Source of the DNA: Candidatus Baldrarchaeota archaeon
GTDB lineage: Archaea > Asgardarchaeota > Baldrarchaeia > Baldrarchaeales > DXJG01
DNA length: 64,000 nt
Reading direction: 5' to 3'
NCBI GenBank assembly: GCA_019056805.1
Contig: DXJG01000002.1
Coordinates: 39,855 to 103,854, forward strand
The notes below the pieces were generated by a model. That model was not told the DNA's origin. It saw nothing but the letters and a program-made list of their open reading frames with translations, and did no database searches. Below, one piece after another: positions 60,925 through 64,000 of the stretch. Each line of letters begins with the position of its first letter. Position 1 is the first letter of the stretch. A program made the position numbers and the translations under genes.

Positions 60925-61389
60925 ATGATAGATGTTAAACTATTTGAAAAAATCCTCAACGATCTAATAAAAAGTGAAAGTGGAATACGAAAAGTAATCC
61001 TTGTAGACAGAACAGGATTAACCATTGCACACGCTTCGAAATTTTCCTATTACCCCGTAGATATCGATGGAATAGGAGCAATAGCAAGTGCAGTCTTCGT
61101 TGCTAGTGAAGAACAAGGAAAAAACCTAGATATAGGCGAATTAATGTTAGTAACGTCTGAATTTGAACAAGGAAAAATATTTGCTGCAAGCTGCGGAAAA
61201 GGTGTGCTCTGTGTTATAACAGACTCCGATGTAAATATTGGAATGGTGCGTTTACTAATGAAAAGAGCAGCTACAGAACTAGGAAAGGTTCTCGATGAAT
61301 TCCTCGCAGAACAGCCTACATTACCAGCGGCTGAAGATGAAACACGTGACAAATTGAAGTCAGCATTGGACAAATTAGAAGAATTTTAA
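60925..61389 (+). CDS. Roadblock/LC7-like protein with C-terminal helical tail
   Basis: SGIRKVILVDRTGLTIAHASKF..DIDGIGAIASAVFVASEEQGKNLDIGELMLVTSEFEQGKIFAASCGKGVLCVIT. Confidence 0.78.
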   Translation: MIDVKLFEKILNDLIKSESGIRKVILVDRTGLTIAHASKFSYYPVDIDGIGAIASAVFVASEEQGKNLDIGELMLVTSEFEQGKIFAASCGKGVLCVITDSDVNIGMVRLLMKRAATELGKVLDEFLAEQPTLPAAEDETRDKLKSALDKLEEF

Positions 61390-61411
61390 TTAGACTTGGA
61401 GCGTTACAGCA

Positions 61412-61993
61412 GTGAAAAGAGATAGAGATGGACGAGTACATTTCAAAATTGTATTTTGGGGGCCTTCCCTATCTGGAAAAACCACTACTCTTAGATGGAT
61501 ATACGATAATGTTTCAGGTTTATCTAAGGGTGGATTTACCTCCATCGAAGATCCTACCGGAAGGACGTTATATTTTGATTATACCCCCCTTTCAGCTAGT
61601 GGAGATGTAATTTTTGACGTTTATACAGTTGCAGGCCAAAAAAGACATAAACACCAACGGAAAATCATTTTACAAGGGATCGATGGTATAATTTTTGTAG
61701 CCGATTCTGATCCATCACAACTTGATGCAAATGAGGAAAGTATGGAAGAATTAAGAGAACTACTAAAAGACCGTCTTGGAACAGAAATTCCATTAGTAAT
61801 TATGATTAACAAAAGAGATCTTCCAAATGCTGCAGATAAAGATGAAGTCCTAGAAAAACTTCATGTCACGAGTATGGATGTACCTATTTACGAGACAATC
61901 GCAACAAAAGGAATAGGTGTAAAAAGAGCTTTCCAAGCGATTGCTAGGGAAGTTTTATTAAGAAGACTTTACAATTTAAAAACAACGACATGA
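61412..61993 (+). CDS. MglA-like small GTPase
   Basis: G1 GPSLSGKTT, G3 YTVAGQKRH, VFVADS, G4 MINKRDLPNA; followed and preceded by Roadblock genes. Confidence 0.88.
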   Translation: MKRDRDGRVHFKIVFWGPSLSGKTTTLRWIYDNVSGLSKGGFTSIEDPTGRTLYFDYTPLSASGDVIFDVYTVAGQKRHKHQRKIILQGIDGIIFVADSDPSQLDANEESMEELRELLKDRLGTEIPLVIMINKRDLPNAADKDEVLEKLHVTSMDVPIYETIATKGIGVKRAFQAIAREVLLRRLYNLKTTT

Positions 61994-62061
61994 AGATATA
62001 ATGGTATGTTACATAGGTTTTCATAATCTAGATAAAAATCATAAAACTGGGTGAAACAACA

Positions 62062-62433
62062 ATGTCTGAAGCAAGTAGTGAAACCTTGGAAGATATACTC
62101 AAGGACCTAGAAGCCACAGTACCCGATATCGAAGCCGCTGCAATTGTCAGTATAGAAGGATTACCGATTGCTTCAGCTTTACCCGCTGATGTAGACGAGA
62201 CACGAGTTGCTGCTATGACGGCGGCTATGTTATCTTTAGGAGAAAGGGCTGCATCGGAGTTGGGAAAAGGCGAGCTGGAACAAATATTTGTCAAGGGTAA
62301 AGAAGGGTACATAGTTGCAATGAGTGCTGGGCCCAGTGCCGTATTAACAGTGACAGCGAGAAAACAAGCGAAGTTAGGTCTAATTTTCCATTACATGAAA
62401 CAAACAGCGGAGAAAATAGCAAAAATGATTTAA
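62062..62433 (+). CDS. Roadblock/LC7-domain protein (MglB-like)
   Basis: VPDIEAAAIVSIEGLPIASALPADVDETRVAAMTAAMLSLGERAASELGKGELEQIFVKGKEGYIVAMSAGPSAVLTVTAR. Confidence 0.9.
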   Translation: MSEASSETLEDILKDLEATVPDIEAAAIVSIEGLPIASALPADVDETRVAAMTAAMLSLGERAASELGKGELEQIFVKGKEGYIVAMSAGPSAVLTVTARKQAKLGLIFHYMKQTAEKIAKMI

Positions 62434-62467
62434 TAACAAATATAAACAATTTTTCTAGGGGAAGTTT

Positions 62468-63232
62468 ATGCGCGTCCTTGCACCGATTTACAAGCTTTAT
62501 GAATGGTTATTATGGAAGCAAATAAAACAAGGAAAAAAACCTGAACATATTGGTGTAATACTAGATGGTAATAGACGGTACGCTAAACAATTAAAACTAG
62601 AAACATGGAATGGTCATAAAATAGGGGCTGAAAAAGTAAAAGATTTTTTGGAGTGGTGTTGGGAAGCAGGTATAAGAGTTGTAACACTATATGTTTTTAG
62701 CACAGAAAATTTTAAGCGTAATAGAAAAGAAGTTGAAGAAATAATGAAACTAGCTAAACAAAAATTTGAAGAAGTCCTCACGGATCCTCGTATCCATAAA
62801 CATCAAGTGAGAATAAAAGCAATCGGTAGATTACATTTATTACCTAAGGATGTACGCGAAGTCGTAAAGAAAGCAGAAGAAGAAACTAAATCCTATAATA
62901 GGTATTTCTTAAATGTTGCAATAGGATACGGAGGACGAGCAGAAATTGTTGATGCATTCAGAAAAATTGCAAAAATGGTAGCAAAGGGAGAACTGAGCCC
63001 TGAATCCATAAATGAAAATCTTGTCGAAAAATACCTATATACGGCAGGATTACCCGATCCAGATCTTATTATTCGTACATCCGGAGAGGAAAGACTTTCA
63101 GGTTTCCTTCTCTGGCAGTCTGCATATTCCGAATTTTACTTTTTGGATGTTTATTGGCCAGCAGTTAGAAAAATAGATTTGTGGAGAGCTATAAGAACTT
63201 ACCAGCAACGCCAGCGACGTTTTGGAAAATAA
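62468..63232 (+). CDS. uppS: cis-prenyltransferase (undecaprenyl diphosphate synthase family)
   Basis: HIGVILDGNRRYAKQLKLETWNGHKIGAEKV..LYVFSTENFKR..DLIIRTSGEERLSGFLLWQSAYSEFYF. Confidence 0.95.
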   Translation: MRVLAPIYKLYEWLLWKQIKQGKKPEHIGVILDGNRRYAKQLKLETWNGHKIGAEKVKDFLEWCWEAGIRVVTLYVFSTENFKRNRKEVEEIMKLAKQKFEEVLTDPRIHKHQVRIKAIGRLHLLPKDVREVVKKAEEETKSYNRYFLNVAIGYGGRAEIVDAFRKIAKMVAKGELSPESINENLVEKYLYTAGLPDPDLIIRTSGEERLSGFLLWQSAYSEFYFLDVYWPAVRKIDLWRAIRTYQQRQRRFGK

Positions 63233-63238
63233 GAAAAA

Positions 63239-63490
63239 TTAATGTTCTTCGGCTATATTTTTCTCATCTGTGATGTAAACTCCCTTTTTAACTAGTACTA
63301 TGTCTTCTATTGCTGAGAGCCAATGATACGGTATTACTATTCTCTGTTCTTCGCCAGAAGGTAACTTAACATCTACATCGATTTTTGTAATTCTTTTCTT
63401 TTTTAAATCGATCACGACATCAGCAACGTTTCCAATATATTTACCCATGATACTATATACCTTTTTTCCCAAGAGAGAAGTAAGTTTCAC
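63239..63490 (-). CDS. PRC-barrel domain protein
   Basis: LLGKKVYSIMGKYIGNVADVVIDLKKKRITKIDV..IPYHWLSAIEDIVLVK. Confidence 0.82.
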   Translation of the reverse strand: MKLTSLLGKKVYSIMGKYIGNVADVVIDLKKKRITKIDVDVKLPSGEEQRIVIPYHWLSAIEDIVLVKKGVYITDEKNIAEEH

Positions 63491-63502
63491 CTATTTTTCC
63501 TC

Positions 63503-64000
63503 CTAGGAAGAAGATGATAATATTATACGGGCGTCAACGGTTTTTGCACCTTTGTCGTATGCAAATATGGGATTTAAATCTAATTGATCAATTTCTGGAT
63601 GTTCTATAACTAGTTTTGAAACTTTTAAAATAATATCAACAAGTTTATCAATGTCTACAGGGGGTCTTCCTCTAATTCCAGTAAGAATTGGGTAACTTTT
63701 AATTTCTGTTATCATTTCTCTAGCATCATATTCTGTAAGAGGGGCAATTCGAAAGCTCACATCTTTAAATACTTCTACAAAAATACCACCCAATCCAAAC
63801 ATTATGGCAGGACCGAACTGCGGATCTTTAGTCATTCCCACAATGACTTCAGCAATAGGTTCGGGAGCATACTCTTGTACTAGGACTCCTATAATCCTTG
63901 CATTTGCCTTATATTTCTTTACATTTTCTATAATTTCTTTATAGGCTTTTTTCACTTCCTCATCACTTTTAAGATTAACTTTTACTCCTCCTGCATCACT
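63503..64000 (-). CDS. ADP-forming acyl-CoA synthetase beta-like ATP-grasp protein (partial, runs off window end)
   Basis: VLVQEYAPEPIAEVIVGMTKDPQFGPAIMFGLGGIFVEVFKDVSFRIAPLTEYDAREMI; open reading continues to 64000 (SDAGGVKVNLKSDEEVKKA). Confidence 0.9.
   Translation of the reverse strand, partial: SDAGGVKVNLKSDEEVKKAYKEIIENVKKYKANARIIGVLVQEYAPEPIAEVIVGMTKDPQFGPAIMFGLGGIFVEVFKDVSFRIAPLTEYDAREMITEIKSYPILTGIRGRPPVDIDKLVDIILKVSKLVIEHPEIDQLDLNPIFAYDKGAKTVDARIILSSSS

Noticed and set aside
1-64000. CRISPR array, IS elements, prophage or toxin-antitoxin/defence island
   Set aside because: No regularly spaced direct repeats, transposase, integrase or phage structural signatures were seen; the content is mostly housekeeping.

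Overview
AT-rich archaeal chromosome segment, densely coding, dominated by information-processing genes. No rRNA operon, CRISPR array, IS element or prophage was seen. Gene content (eS30, Gar1, Nop5/fibrillarin, RFC, GINS/MCM, Hel308, an Rpc34-like Fe-S winged-helix protein next to TFB, and a Roadblock/MglA-type GTPase cluster) points to a TACK or Asgard-type archaeon. The exact lineage is inference and was not searched. The most notable observations are: (1) an EF-2-family protein whose diphthamide-site His is replaced by Leu; (2) two genes, truA and hel308, whose only sensible start codons are AUA and AUU, each behind a good Shine-Dalgarno; (3) MCM carrying two inteins separated by a 23-aa extein island spanning Walker B, and Hel308 carrying an intein with a winged-helix insert instead of a recognisable homing endonuclease; (4) a threonine-synthase-like protein with the PLP Lys changed to Arg, fused to a PadR-like winged helix; (5) a membrane-anchored subtilase split by a frameshift at a G8 tract just before the catalytic His, preceded by a perfect 17-bp inverted repeat; (6) a tRNA-Pro(GGG) with an anticodon-loop intron and a second D-loop intron; (7) a group 3b-like [NiFe]-hydrogenase with His to Arg in the L2 motif; (8) a four-Roadblock plus MglA-like GTPase locus. 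All calls are from reading the sequence only; no database search was run.
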